The position numbers were made by a program, and so were the translations under genes. From Lachnospiraceae bacterium OM04-12BH (GTDB lineage Bacteria; Bacillota; Clostridia; Lachnospirales; Lachnospiraceae): a stretch of DNA of 64,000 nucleotides. Positions 36,601 through 44,830 of this stretch are shown piece after piece (the first letter of the stretch is position 1; each line of letters begins with the position of its first letter). The notes under the pieces were generated by a model. It had not been told where the DNA came from. It saw only the letters and a program-made list of their open reading frames with translations, and searched no databases. The DNA is taken from contig QULQ01000004.1 in NCBI GenBank assembly GCA_003490145.1, positions 62,001 through 126,000 of the forward strand. The letters are read 5' to 3'.

Positions 36601-37832
36601 GATTAACTATAATTTCTAGTTTGGAAGATATTTATTATTTAGAGGAAAATGCTAATGAAAGTGATATTCAAAGACAATTAGCAGATATACAACGAAAAAA
36701 GGAAACACTTCTTTCATTGCAAAAGGAATTTAAAGAAGCAGTAAGCCATTGGAATAACTATTATGATATTCACAAAAACGGAGGAAATTATTCTAACTGT
36801 TTATATTCTTGCAAACAGAGATATTATTTGCTAGAAAAAGAAACTCAGGATTTTAAAAAAATAACAGAACAAAATAGAAAAAGAATGGAGAAATTAGCTG
36901 ATGATTATTATGAAGCAATTCTGCATGTGAATTATGAAGAACTTAAATTAGGAGATTTAAATACCTTTTTAAGTGTTTCAATTGTGACAAATTACAAAGT
37001 AGATAAAGTTATGTCCAAGTTAAGTGGATTTTATCAGCAGGAAAGAAAAAATCATATACTATTGTATTATAGGTATGTTCTAAAGTTTATTAAGGCATAT
37101 GAGGGTGATAAACTTGCATTACAAGAGTGTATTTCATATATGCAAGAATGCTGTGAATTTTCAGAACGCAAACCTGGAAAAGCTAATATTATAGATTATT
37201 TTGCAGTAGGGGAACAGATGGGACAAATACTCAGCAAAAAAAGGCTTTTCAGGATGAATACAATGTATAGAACACAGGCATATACGGCAAAAGAACTTAG
37301 ATTTATTTATGGGGTATTGAAGCAGCAAGGAAGTGAGACAACCATAATTCCATACGATACAAATGGAGTATTAATGACAGGTATTGAAATACATGCTAAT
37401 TTGAAATATAATCCAGATGTAGAAGCAAGTGACAGTGGACAAATGGTTAAATTACGTTTTGGTTTCTCCTATGATGGGCTTAAAGCAGAGAATATGAGTA
37501 TAAGATATGCTGATGAGAATGAGGAAAAAAATGAAATAACACAAGAACGATTAAAAGTAGGTGATTATACAGAGTTTTGCTATAAGCATATATTAACAAG
37601 TAGTAAAACGGGGAAGCCATATGGAATAGTGGGGTATGTAGATGCTAATGAAAATTGTATATTGCGTATTGGTGAAATTACAAATAGGAGAATAAATCAA
37701 GAAGAATTTGCAAAAGTCATAGAACTGTGCCAGAAAAAGAATATAAAGGTTCAGTTAATTGACCATACGGAGAAGGGGTGGGTGGCAAGCTTAAAAAGCC
37801 AAAAACTCGATTTCGACAATATCAATAGTTGA
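33672..37832 (+). CDS. Large HEPN-like/STAND-type NTPase with TPR-like repeats (SAMD9-like architecture)
   Basis: I do not know a named family for this 1386-residue protein. Residues 1-115 are helical and contain R102-N-Q-T-V-H107, an exact R-x4-H match to the HEPN ribonuclease motif. An alpha/beta region (about 150-470, with ILDFDPYSG) follows. The P-loop is HAAGFGGSTIAK at 482-493, with Gly in place of the usual Walker Lys as in SAMD9-type STAND NTPases. A Walker B-like strand IVVFAEEE lies at 531-538. TPR-like helices (about 820-1000, such as DYTKAETYYNRAIK) precede a beta-rich C-terminal domain (about 1235-1386) that may be OB-like. It starts 28 bp after hamB behind AGAAGGAG. Likely role: an abortive-infection effector/sensor paired with HamAB; this is inference. 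Confidence 0.7.
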   Translation: MAIDDATKKKITKLFCEAITSYNEVVELRKSDKEALVEEFNSNLQFYSSIECAFRSVIEQIIGKSCPHNLHEMIEMMVEELTPNPLERGIDLFYILRYKDTRNQTVHNINICEVNAYPKLFLNGYRFIKEYVDKDIEVEPWKEECEEFDYALFNQTFRQSMYDNIRILVLPPLYDSKEKLEILTRYHWNVILDFDPYSGVCGSFSKLNIKNKKLVQLSQIEKYSSTQFSVEDVTWIMCDGDKLLNIKSFKPLKKQDVTKGLFIPSMLDGQDNWSSCYNSSETMLSTKKLLNLFFEKYFEKIQYNVQLFFVMDYAARVNEVVYDAVSDNLNKFMYKLNVHLLNESLSEQLFLDANNFEEWNIYNSTFDSFLCKVEKNTINDDEEEHIYLLPCIFPSDGKLSEKAYNHISQDFYVLHKGFPCAQDDINKDHTVQQDAQNFLRGEEASWRLIKSRMIPKLDVGKSVERQIKRAIDAGRKYFNLYHAAGFGGSTIAKQIAYCLSAEYPVLFMKKYVKEELGSRIAQIYNIAHKRIVVFAEEELFDNVGVQKNECLKIADATSAQVTFVFIARRPQMYDRMSAKEGFFICRYASDDVERIIEFNKNLLADNNKKILSYDGQTFIRKLGEDNLCPFLINLSIYKDEFIKIEEYIRPYVNEINVRPDLKKVFVYVCIFTIFINKGIPIAFFCKKLSVDEEKEWSVIRDKYDPIIYKRYNIEFYISEVVIRAPYMAERLLRSLIGDGEEGILYRKQLSEYLVDLIVDLKLFYTNNGYSEKCLRQLFIDKETNEYVEDEFSDVIVDKDLTIIKKYFAPVIAKLWDKDDINLAGDIFEALINNYPKDSYFYAHAARYYAYTGRDYTKAETYYNRAIKLLDEKDNLQSSQADIYHVKGMCIREELFKNLEGLPEDRDLLSTIDKEPLKELYYRAESAFETTYHIALSTDSKTLEYAYTAWLTLIVRTLTNNRIKLLNDLEIEEEIEKGLTIISSLEDIYYLEENANESDIQRQLADIQRKKETLLSLQKEFKEAVSHWNNYYDIHKNGGNYSNCLYSCKQRYYLLEKETQDFKKITEQNRKRMEKLADDYYEAILHVNYEELKLGDLNTFLSVSIVTNYKVDKVMSKLSGFYQQERKNHILLYYRYVLKFIKAYEGDKLALQECISYMQECCEFSERKPGKANIIDYFAVGEQMGQILSKKRLFRMNTMYRTQAYTAKELRFIYGVLKQQGSETTIIPYDTNGVLMTGIEIHANLKYNPDVEASDSGQMVKLRFGFSYDGLKAENMSIRYADENEEKNEITQERLKVGDYTEFCYKHILTSSKTGKPYGIVGYVDANENCILRIGEITNRRINQEEFAKVIELCQKKNIKVQLIDHTEKGWVASLKSQKLDFDNINS

Positions 37833-37969
37833 TTTTGCCATGAAAAAATATGAATTCTAATAAGAATATATAATTTATGGCAATACACCGTGGTAAATGT
37901 TTTCATTTGGTATTCGATTTTATATTTATAGTAATTAATCGAAATTCTCCGACAATCACTCTATACACG
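37833..37969. other. Non-coding stretch after the STAND gene with a long hairpin
   Basis: TTGCCAT (37835-37841) can pair with ATGGCAA (37877-37883), with A/T pairs continuing inside and a TTCT-AATA-AGAA tip. It may end the defence operon transcript although there is no T tract. Nothing else is recognisable up to the element end. Confidence 0.35.
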
Positions 37970-37991
37970 TGATATACAACCGACCTCAAAA
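37970..37991 (-). repeat. Right element end, inverted copy of the TTTTGAGGTCG motif
   Basis: CGACCTCAAAA at 37981-37991 is the exact complement of TTTTGAGGTCG at 25689-25699. Inward of it, CACGTGATATACA resembles the iterated CACGTG-containing repeats of the left end. The two ends therefore face each other like terminal repeats of one element of about 12.3 kb. Confidence 0.65.
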
Positions 37992-37995
37992 TCCC

Positions 37996-38049
37996 GGTAA
38001 ATTTGCGGACACCTTAGAAACTGCAATGACCGCCCAGGGTATTTGCTAA
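37996..38049 (+). pseudogene. Displaced gdhA 3'-end fragment
   Basis: The frame GKFADTLETAMTAQGIC plus stop resembles the gdhA C-terminus [10 protein letters not shown] and sits at the same distance from a duplicated gdhA terminator. The coding part has diverged more than the following untranslated part. This is what is expected when an element inserts at the end of gdhA and pushes the former 3' end to its far side. Confidence 0.65.
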
Positions 38050-38205
38050 TTAGGAATTTTTAAGTGAATAAATGATATGGAGAAGTCCTATAAACCCAGT
38101 GTTTATGGGACTTTTCTTTATGTATTGATAAGACATGCGAATTGTCAGATATTCATAAATAGAAGATAATTTACGTTATTTTGAGGTCGTTATATATACG
38201 TGGTG
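38050..38205 (+). repeat. Right direct repeat of the gdhA downstream region
   Basis: This is a near copy of 25561-25720, including the terminator hairpin (38084-38112 followed by TTTC) and TTTTGAGGTCG at 38179-38189. About 190 bp of A/T-rich sequence without a gene follows up to the sigma factor start. Confidence 0.8.
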
Positions 38206-38392
38206 GGAAGTATTACTCTAAGCGGAGAAAAAGGTGGTGTTTGATTTATTTGATATTTCTGAAAGGGGTTGAGATAAAATATTGGTTTAATAGTTTAATT
38301 CATTTTAAGAAAAAATGAGGAATCTTTTAATCGTTTTAAGTGCATAACCCGTTATTATATATATAGATATTCAATGGAAAGGAGTCTGATGC

Positions 38393-38911
38393 GTGTTGAG
38401 TGATGACGAATTAGTGGAACAGATTCTACTTGGAAATGAAAATGCAGTAGAAGAATTGATAAAACGCTATTATACATCTATTTTACGTTACTGTAGGTGG
38501 CATTGCTCTAATCTGGAAAAAGCAGAAGACCTGACTCAGGAAACATTTTTGAAGTTGTTTAAGAATTTATCCGGATATAAAGGGAAAAAGAAATTTAAGG
38601 CTTATCTATACACGATTGCAAATCATTTATGTATTGATGAAAGTAGGAAGGTTGAGTTTTATCCATTAGAAGATGAAGAAAATATAGTGCATGAGTATAA
38701 CGACATAGTTCGGCTAGAGGATAGGGCAGAGATAAGCTATTTTTTGAATTTTTTATCATCAGAACAAAGGGAAGCAGTCATTCTACGCTTTGGAGAACAA
38801 CTTAGTTTTGGAGAGATTGCAAAAGTGATGGGATGCAATATGCGAACAGCACAAAGCAGGGTTCGTAATGCTTTAAAAATTATGAGAAAGGAGCAGGAAA
38901 ATGAAAGATAA
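38393..38911 (+). CDS. ECF-type sigma-70-family RNA polymerase sigma factor
   Basis: The 172-residue product has only region 2 (YYTSILRYCRWHCSNLEKAE, then LTQETFLKLFKNL) and region 4 (LSSEQREAVILRFGEQ, FGEIAKVMGCNMRTAQSR), the layout of extracytoplasmic-function sigma factors. It starts at GTG 38393 with AAAGGAG at 38378-38384. Its end overlaps the next gene by 11 bp, so it is coupled to a membrane protein and an ABC transporter. It probably controls this operon in response to an envelope or antimicrobial signal; the signal is not evident. Confidence 0.85.
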   Translation: MLSDDELVEQILLGNENAVEELIKRYYTSILRYCRWHCSNLEKAEDLTQETFLKLFKNLSGYKGKKKFKAYLYTIANHLCIDESRKVEFYPLEDEENIVHEYNDIVRLEDRAEISYFLNFLSSEQREAVILRFGEQLSFGEIAKVMGCNMRTAQSRVRNALKIMRKEQENER

Positions 38912-39662
38912 AAATTTGAAGGGCTATTTAAAGCAATCTTTAGGAGAGGAAGTACAGCCTAAAAGATTAGAGGAAACGATTAAGCTTTGCACTGAAATTG
39001 TACGAGAACAGGAAGTGACTAGGGCGGAACCGAGGACAGGTTTCTTTCACTATCTTTCAGATGTATTTCGATTTGAAGGTATTCCAATATTTGGTTTGCA
39101 GGCAGTAACGTTATTTATAGTTTGTTTAACAATTGCCAGCATTGCAGACGTGCCAAAGAATATACCAATTTTTATGCCGCTGTTTGTATTGGCTATCATG
39201 CCAGCAATTTTTAAAAGCCAGTATTATGGAATGAGCGAGATTGAAGCGGTAACAAGAGCTTCTGGTGCCCAAATCACGTTAGCAAAGCTGGTTTTGGCTG
39301 GGGCAGCTAATTTGGTGTGTATAACAATTCTTTTGTGTATGGAAGTTTATTTGCAAAATTCTTATAAAGAGATTGGACAGATGGTCCTATACTGCCTGGT
39401 TCCGTACTTAGTGTGTATGGTTGCGTTGCTACGTTTGATCCGTTTGCAAAAGAAACAGAGTTTACAGATATGTGCGATTGTAATGCTGGGTTCCTGCATT
39501 TGTTGGGGTATGTCAGCAAGAATATTGCCATGGTTATATGAAACATCAGCAGTGGGGGTGTGGATTGTTACATTTTTGATTTTTGCTATGTTCTTTATAA
39601 ATGAAATTCATTATATTGCAGAGATGAGAAAGGAAGGAAAAATGTATGGAATTGTCGCTTGA
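38901..39662 (+). CDS. Multi-pass membrane protein, possible anti-sigma or ABC partner
   Basis: The 253-residue product has a cytoplasmic N-terminus of about 55 residues with charged helices (YLKQSLGEEVQPKRLEETIK). About six transmembrane segments follow. I do not recognise a family. Overlap with the sigma gene upstream and the ATPase gene downstream (17 bp) shows translational coupling. The cytoplasmic segment next to an ECF sigma factor suggests an anti-sigma role. A permease-like partner of the transporter is equally possible. Confidence 0.65.
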   Translation: MKDKNLKGYLKQSLGEEVQPKRLEETIKLCTEIVREQEVTRAEPRTGFFHYLSDVFRFEGIPIFGLQAVTLFIVCLTIASIADVPKNIPIFMPLFVLAIMPAIFKSQYYGMSEIEAVTRASGAQITLAKLVLAGAANLVCITILLCMEVYLQNSYKEIGQMVLYCLVPYLVCMVALLRLIRLQKKQSLQICAIVMLGSCICWGMSARILPWLYETSAVGVWIVTFLIFAMFFINEIHYIAEMRKEGKMYGIVA

Positions 39663-40521
39663 TCGTTTAACAAAACAGTATGGCAGGAAAATAGCGGTAG
39701 ATTGTGTTAGTGCAACCTTAAAGCCGGGAGTATATGGTCTTTTGGGGGCTAACGGTGCAGGTAAAACAACATTGATGCGTATGCTATGTGCTGTTTTGGA
39801 GTCAACCTCAGGGGAGGTATTGCTGGATGGAAAAGAAGTAACTTCGATGGGGGCAGATTACCGGAATGTGTTGGGTTATTTACCACAGGATTTTGGATAT
39901 TATCCAAATTATACTGCGGTGGAGTTCTTAATGTATATTGCAGCACTGAAAGGAATACCGAAGAATGTTGCAAAAAAACGTGTGACTGAATTGTTGGAAG
40001 TGGTTGATTTAAGCCATGTGGCAAACAAAAAAGTAAAAACTTTTTCCGGTGGTATGAAACAAAGAGTAGGAATTGCACAGGCGTTACTTAATAATCCGAA
40101 AATTTTGATTTTGGATGAGCCGACTGCAGGACTTGATCCGAAAGAGCGTGTCCGTTTTCGTAATCTGCTCTCAGAGTATGCAGGCGATAAAATTGTAATT
40201 CTTTCCACACATATTGTATCGGATATAGAAGCAATAGCAGATGAAGTGCTATTGATGAAAAAAGGAAAATTTGTATTGCAGGGTACGGTTCCTGAGTTGA
40301 TTCACAAGGCAAATGGTAAGGTTTGGGAGCTTTCTGCTTCTCCACAAGAAGCTAGACAATGGCAGACAAAAACAACGGTTGCTAATTTACGGCACGAAGG
40401 AAAAGAAATTATATTGCGTATTATTTCAGACAATATGCCTAGTGAGCGAGCGGTGCCTTGTGAAGCTACATTGGAAGATCTTTATTTATTTTATTTTCCC
40501 ACAGAGGAAGGAGTGAAATAG
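39646..40521 (+). CDS. ABC transporter ATP-binding protein
   Basis: The 291-residue ATPase has Walker A GANGAGKTT at 34-42, a Q-loop YLPQDFGYYP, the signature FSGGMKQR, Walker B ILILDEPTAGLD and the switch His in STHIVSD. The C-terminal 70 residues are the extension typical of exporters of the bacitracin/lantibiotic-immunity class. It pairs with the permease that begins 1 bp after its stop. The substrate may be a toxic peptide or lipid, inferred from the class only. Confidence 0.88.
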   Translation: MELSLDRLTKQYGRKIAVDCVSATLKPGVYGLLGANGAGKTTLMRMLCAVLESTSGEVLLDGKEVTSMGADYRNVLGYLPQDFGYYPNYTAVEFLMYIAALKGIPKNVAKKRVTELLEVVDLSHVANKKVKTFSGGMKQRVGIAQALLNNPKILILDEPTAGLDPKERVRFRNLLSEYAGDKIVILSTHIVSDIEAIADEVLLMKKGKFVLQGTVPELIHKANGKVWELSASPQEARQWQTKTTVANLRHEGKEIILRIISDNMPSERAVPCEATLEDLYLFYFPTEEGVK

Positions 40522-40522
40522 A

Positions 40523-41734
40523 ATGGAACTATTTTGGTTAGAGCATAAAAAGTTATGGCGAAAGAAAATTGTTAAAATATGCGTGTTGTTGTGTTTTGTT
40601 TATTGTGTAATTTTTGGAAGCATACTTTCGTTTCAATGGTTCAGTTTTGGCAGTTCAGATGACTATACAAGTGCTTTTGGCAATAATTTTGATGGATATA
40701 CAGTAATAAAGGATAGTCAGGGATATGCACTTTCATTTGGTGGAGAATTGACGGATGAAACCTTGCAGCAAATAGTAATTGATTATCAGCAAATGGAAGC
40801 TGACGGTATGGAGGAAGAACTGGAAAAGACAGACTGGCAGATAGTTAATAGTTGGCTCGGAACATTGTATCCGGAGCTTCGAGATGCCAGTAATTATAAA
40901 ACGATGATAAGCTATGTTGATCCGGATAAGTTAACAGGCTTCTATGAAAGAAGACAGCAGGTGCTTGATGAGTTTTTGGAGGTCGGTGGTCAGGTTGGAG
41001 CTGAAAAAGAGTTTTTACATCAGATAGAGAGAAAGGTAGAAAAACCATTTCGTTATGAGTGGGTAGAAGGCTGGTCAACGCTTCTTGGTAGTATGGTTGC
41101 GAATCTGGGAGTTGTGATGGCTTTGTTTCTCGGTATTGTTTTATCCTCTTTATTTGCGGGCGAATGGCATGATAATACAAGCACACTAGTATTGACGACT
41201 CGAAATGGCTGGGGGAAAATCGCTCTTGCCAAAATTCTTACTGGTTTAGCGTTTACAGTGGAGTTTTTTGCATTACTTGCTGTTTCAAATGTTATATCAC
41301 AGTTGTTTTTTATGGGAACTGCCGGATGGGATATGCCGATTCAGAATATCAAGCTGATTGCTGTTGCACCTATGAATATGCTGCAGGCAGAAATTTATGA
41401 ATATGCTTTTGTACTGCTTGGAGCAATAGGTTTTGCCGGAATTGTTATGTTTATATCAGCGGCTGTAAAAAATAATGTACTTACCTTACTGCTTAGTCTG
41501 GCTGTTGTATATGGACCAATGATGATTGCAGAATATCTTCCTTATGGAATGCAAAAAGCATTGGATTTAATACCATTGGTAGGAAGTTCAACAGATATTT
41601 TCAGAACTAATACTTTTCGTATTTTTGGGAAGATTATCTGGTCACCATATCTACTTATTACAATTCCTGTCTTGATTGGTATTCTATGTATGCCATTCGC
41701 TATAAAGAGCTGGTCAAGAAGGATGAAGGCATAA
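40523..41734 (+). CDS. ABC-2-type transporter permease
   Basis: The 403-residue product has a first membrane helix at about 17-38 and a large hydrophilic extracytoplasmic segment (about 40-180, acidic). Five further membrane helices follow (from about 190), ending KSWSRRMKA. This layout fits ABC-2 exporters. It is the last gene of the sigma factor operon. No hairpin terminator is evident behind it; the element-end motif at about 41810 follows 80 bp later. Confidence 0.8.
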   Translation: MELFWLEHKKLWRKKIVKICVLLCFVYCVIFGSILSFQWFSFGSSDDYTSAFGNNFDGYTVIKDSQGYALSFGGELTDETLQQIVIDYQQMEADGMEEELEKTDWQIVNSWLGTLYPELRDASNYKTMISYVDPDKLTGFYERRQQVLDEFLEVGGQVGAEKEFLHQIERKVEKPFRYEWVEGWSTLLGSMVANLGVVMALFLGIVLSSLFAGEWHDNTSTLVLTTRNGWGKIALAKILTGLAFTVEFFALLAVSNVISQLFFMGTAGWDMPIQNIKLIAVAPMNMLQAEIYEYAFVLLGAIGFAGIVMFISAAVKNNVLTLLLSLAVVYGPMMIAEYLPYGMQKALDLIPLVGSSTDIFRTNTFRIFGKIIWSPYLLITIPVLIGILCMPFAIKSWSRRMKA

Positions 41735-41808
41735 ATAACAATATGGCAAAGAAAAGAGATAAAAAAATAAGTTGCGAGGGAAATAAGTGAAATGACAATA
41801 TCAGCAGT

Positions 41809-41850
41809 TAAAATGAGGTCGAAGTACACAGGTGGGTTACAGATGGGACA
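41809..41850 (+). repeat. Third direct copy of the element-end motif
   Basis: ATGAGGTCG at 41813-41821, followed by TACACAGGTGGGTTACAG, resembles the left-end sequence TGAGGTCG plus its TATACAGGTGG repeats near 25693-25735. It marks the boundary between A/T-rich accessory DNA and the core-like genes that follow. Confidence 0.5.
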
Positions 41851-41895
41851 CACAATATTTTTCGGAAAGAAACAATGCCTTTGAGTGAATTCAAT

Positions 41896-41924
41896 TTGAC
41901 AATCCTTACAGAATGGGAGAGAAT
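41896..41924 (+). promoter_or_regulatory. Possible promoter of the sugar transferase gene
   Basis: A perfect TTGACA (41896-41901) precedes GAGAAT (41919-41924) by 17 bp. The -10 box is weak, so this is tentative. Confidence 0.4.
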
Positions 41925-41966
41925 AAGTATAAATAACTTAAATACTGTTTGGGAGATTAATCCATT

Positions 41967-43394
41967 ATGTATCAACGTAAATCAAAATTGCAGACGCTGT
42001 TGATCTTATCTGCTGATTGCGTCTGTATTTTTGTCAGTCTGATTCTGGCTAACTATATCAGAAATAAGAGACTTTTTGAAAGTGATAATGCGAGGATGGA
42101 CTTTGGGATGCTGCTTGGCTCCTGTCTTGTGGTCTATCTTGCCATGAATCTTCTTCGTAATACCAACCGGAATATGTTCCTGAGAGGACCGCTGCATGAA
42201 CTGGCGGGGATTGTCAGGAATAACCTGATCATGTTTGGCGGGGCAGCGGTGATCCTGTACTTTTTCAACCTGCTGGATGCCTATTCCAGATTGGTTCTCT
42301 TTCTGTTCCCGGTGTTCAACTGTGTACTGATGTTTCTGGTTCATCAATTATGGAAAAAGATGATGCCCTCCCTGTATCAGTGGATCTTTGAACAGCGTAA
42401 GATCCTGCTTGTGGCAGATGAGGAGAATGCTGCGATGCTGGTGGAAACCATGAAGGGGATGAAGGATTTCAGCTATGATCTGACAGGAATTGTTCCTATC
42501 GCAGAGAGTACACCGCTGTGGACAGAGGGAGAAATCTCCGGTGTTCCAGTCGTGGCAGACTTTGAGCATCTGATCGAATACTGTCAGATGGCATCTCTGG
42601 ATGAAGTGATCGTAGTTGTTGAGAATAAACGCAGGAAGGATATGCTTCCCATTCTGGAGACTATGGCAGAAATGGGAATTACCGTGCATTATGAGATTCC
42701 GGTGCCGGAGCTTGCAAGTGCCAGCCAAAAGGCGCTTTCCCAGTTTGGAAGCTTTTATGCAGTTACCTATGCAAACCGGGTGGCACCGATAGGACAGCTG
42801 ATCCTGAAAAGGGTGATGGATCTGGCCGGTGCGCTGGTGGGTTGTGTGATCCTGCTTGTACTGACGGTCCTTGTGGCACCTCTGATCAAGCTGGAATCGC
42901 CGGGACCTGTCTTTTTTGCACAGAAAAGAGTAGGCAGGAACGGACGTGTATTTAAGATGTACAAGTTCCGATCCATGTATGCGGATGCAGAAGAGCGCAA
43001 AAAGGAACTGATGGCACAGAATGAAATGAACGGTCTGATGTTTAAGATGGAGAATGATCCAAGAATTACGAAGGTGGGAAAATTCCTTAGGAAGACAAGC
43101 CTGGACGAGTTTCCACAGTTTCTGAATATTCTGAAGGGGGATATGAGTCTTGTGGGAACAAGACCGCCGACATTGGATGAGTTCAAGCATTACAGCCCTT
43201 ATCATAAGAAGAGACTGAGCTTCCGTCCCGGACTGACCGGTATGTGGCAGGTCAGTGGAAGGAGTGATATTACGGACTTTGAAGAGATTGTACGGCTGGA
43301 TGTAGAGTATATTGATAACTGGTCCTTTATGCTGGACGTGAAGATATTACTTAAGACCGTACTGGCCGTATTTAAGGAGAGCGGAGCCAAATAA
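41967..43394 (+). CDS. Polyprenyl-phosphate sugar-1-phosphate transferase (WbaP/CpsE type)
   Basis: This 475-residue membrane enzyme moves a sugar-1-phosphate from a nucleotide sugar to undecaprenyl phosphate, the first step of capsule or exopolysaccharide repeat synthesis. The N-terminal half has four hydrophobic segments (about 10-130) and a soluble CoA-binding-like domain. The catalytic C-terminal domain begins LKRVMDLAGALVG and contains KLESPGPVFFAQKRVG, FKMYKFRSMY, the active-site stretch KTSLDEFPQFLNIL, and GLTGMWQVSGRS. No other polysaccharide genes are adjacent, so the pathway is encoded elsewhere. It is followed after 5 bp by a MATE exporter gene. Confidence 0.9.
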   Translation: MYQRKSKLQTLLILSADCVCIFVSLILANYIRNKRLFESDNARMDFGMLLGSCLVVYLAMNLLRNTNRNMFLRGPLHELAGIVRNNLIMFGGAAVILYFFNLLDAYSRLVLFLFPVFNCVLMFLVHQLWKKMMPSLYQWIFEQRKILLVADEENAAMLVETMKGMKDFSYDLTGIVPIAESTPLWTEGEISGVPVVADFEHLIEYCQMASLDEVIVVVENKRRKDMLPILETMAEMGITVHYEIPVPELASASQKALSQFGSFYAVTYANRVAPIGQLILKRVMDLAGALVGCVILLVLTVLVAPLIKLESPGPVFFAQKRVGRNGRVFKMYKFRSMYADAEERKKELMAQNEMNGLMFKMENDPRITKVGKFLRKTSLDEFPQFLNILKGDMSLVGTRPPTLDEFKHYSPYHKKRLSFRPGLTGMWQVSGRSDITDFEEIVRLDVEYIDNWSFMLDVKILLKTVLAVFKESGAK

Positions 43395-43399
43395 GCAGT

Positions 43400-44752
43400 A
43401 TGAAAAAGGTAGCATATCAGAAGGAAAATATCAGAGTCACCATGAACATGGCGTGGCCCTCTATTATTGAATCGTTTTTTGTAGCATTTGCGGGATTGAT
43501 TGATTCTCTGATGGTCAGTTCACTTGGATCCTATGCAGTTGCTGCAATCGGACTGACGACACAGCCAAAGTTTATGGGGCTGTCTTTATTTTTTGCAGTG
43601 AATGTGGCAATCTCGGCACTTGTTGCCAGAAGAAGAGGAGAACAGAAGCAGGAGGATGCCAACAGGATCCTGAGTACGGTGATTGTTTTTATCATAGCGG
43701 CGGCTGTCATACTGAGTATTCTGTTTGTGGTATTTGCAGGACCGATCATCAGCCTGTGTGGATCCAATGCGGAAACTCATGACAGTGCAGTTGCCTATTT
43801 CCGGATCGTTATGGGAGGCATGATCTTTAACTGTGTACAGATGGGCATCAATGCGGCGCAGAGAGGCGCCGGCAATACAAAGATCACCATGCGCACCAAT
43901 GTGACTTCCAATACAGTGAACATTATTTTCAATTATCTGCTGATTGGCGGACACCTGGGATTCCCGGCGCTTGGAATTCAGGGTGCAGCACTTGCTACTG
44001 TTCTAGGAACGGTAGTTGCCTGCATTATGAGTATTCTTTCCATACGGAAAAAGGAAGGCTTTATCAGTCTGCCTTATATTATGGAAAAAAGGATCATGCC
44101 GTCCTGGCAGAGCTTTGTACATATTGTAAAGGTCGGCTACAGTGTATTTTTTGAACAGGTTCTGATGAGGGTTGGTTTTATGCTTACGGCAGTGATGGCA
44201 GCTGGGCAGGGAACGGCAGCTATGGCAGCACATCAGGTTGGCATGAATATCATGGGACTTTCTTTTTCCTTCGGAGATGGATTGCAGGCAGCAGCAGTGG
44301 CACTGATCGGGAGAAGCCTTGGTGAAGGAGATGAAAGGCTGGCAAAGGAATATGGCAGTATCTGCAGGATGCTTGGAATGGTGATCTCTGTATGTCTGGT
44401 GGCCATTTATTTCTTTGGGGCAGAGCCACTGATGCGCCTGTTTTTTGAAGAAGAGGAGATCATTACGATCGGTGTCCATATCATGTATGTGATCATTTTT
44501 GTCGTCATTTTCCAGATTTCCCAGGTGGTTTATATGGGATGCCTGAGGGGAGCCGGAGATACACTTTACACAGCAGCTGCTTCGACGATCAGTGTGACTC
44601 TGATCAGAACGCTGGTATCTTATCTTGGAGGCTATGTGTTTGGCTTTGGTATTATCGGTATCTGGATGGGTGTCCTTGGAGACCAGGTATCCAGATTCCT
44701 GTTTGCCTCCACCAGATTCCGGGCAGGAAAGTGGACAAAGATTAAGATTTGA
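43400..44752 (+). CDS. MATE-family efflux transporter
   Basis: The 450-residue product has twelve hydrophobic segments in two six-helix halves and MATE-type stretches such as MAWPSIIESFFVAFAGLIDS, RGAGNTKITMRTNV and AAMAAHQVGMNIMG. The family expels drugs or metabolites using a Na+ or H+ gradient. ATG 43400 lies 5 bp after the sugar transferase stop without a strong ribosome binding site of its own, suggesting coupling. A flippase role for a lipid-linked sugar is conceivable from context but not supported by motifs. Confidence 0.87.
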   Translation: MKKVAYQKENIRVTMNMAWPSIIESFFVAFAGLIDSLMVSSLGSYAVAAIGLTTQPKFMGLSLFFAVNVAISALVARRRGEQKQEDANRILSTVIVFIIAAAVILSILFVVFAGPIISLCGSNAETHDSAVAYFRIVMGGMIFNCVQMGINAAQRGAGNTKITMRTNVTSNTVNIIFNYLLIGGHLGFPALGIQGAALATVLGTVVACIMSILSIRKKEGFISLPYIMEKRIMPSWQSFVHIVKVGYSVFFEQVLMRVGFMLTAVMAAGQGTAAMAAHQVGMNIMGLSFSFGDGLQAAAVALIGRSLGEGDERLAKEYGSICRMLGMVISVCLVAIYFFGAEPLMRLFFEEEEIITIGVHIMYVIIFVVIFQISQVVYMGCLRGAGDTLYTAAASTISVTLIRTLVSYLGGYVFGFGIIGIWMGVLGDQVSRFLFASTRFRAGKWTKIKI

Positions 44753-44775
44753 GCCAAAAAGACCATATAAAAAAA

Positions 44776-44804
44776 TTGAAAAAAAGGCGCAGATAGAGTA
44801 AAAT
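44776..44804 (+). promoter_or_regulatory. Predicted promoter of the EAL/HDOD-type gene
   Basis: TTGAAA (44776-44781) and TAAAAT (44799-44804) are 17 bp apart, and each is one base from consensus. Confidence 0.7.
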
Positions 44805-44830
44805 AGATTTATCTAACAGGAGGGTAACAT

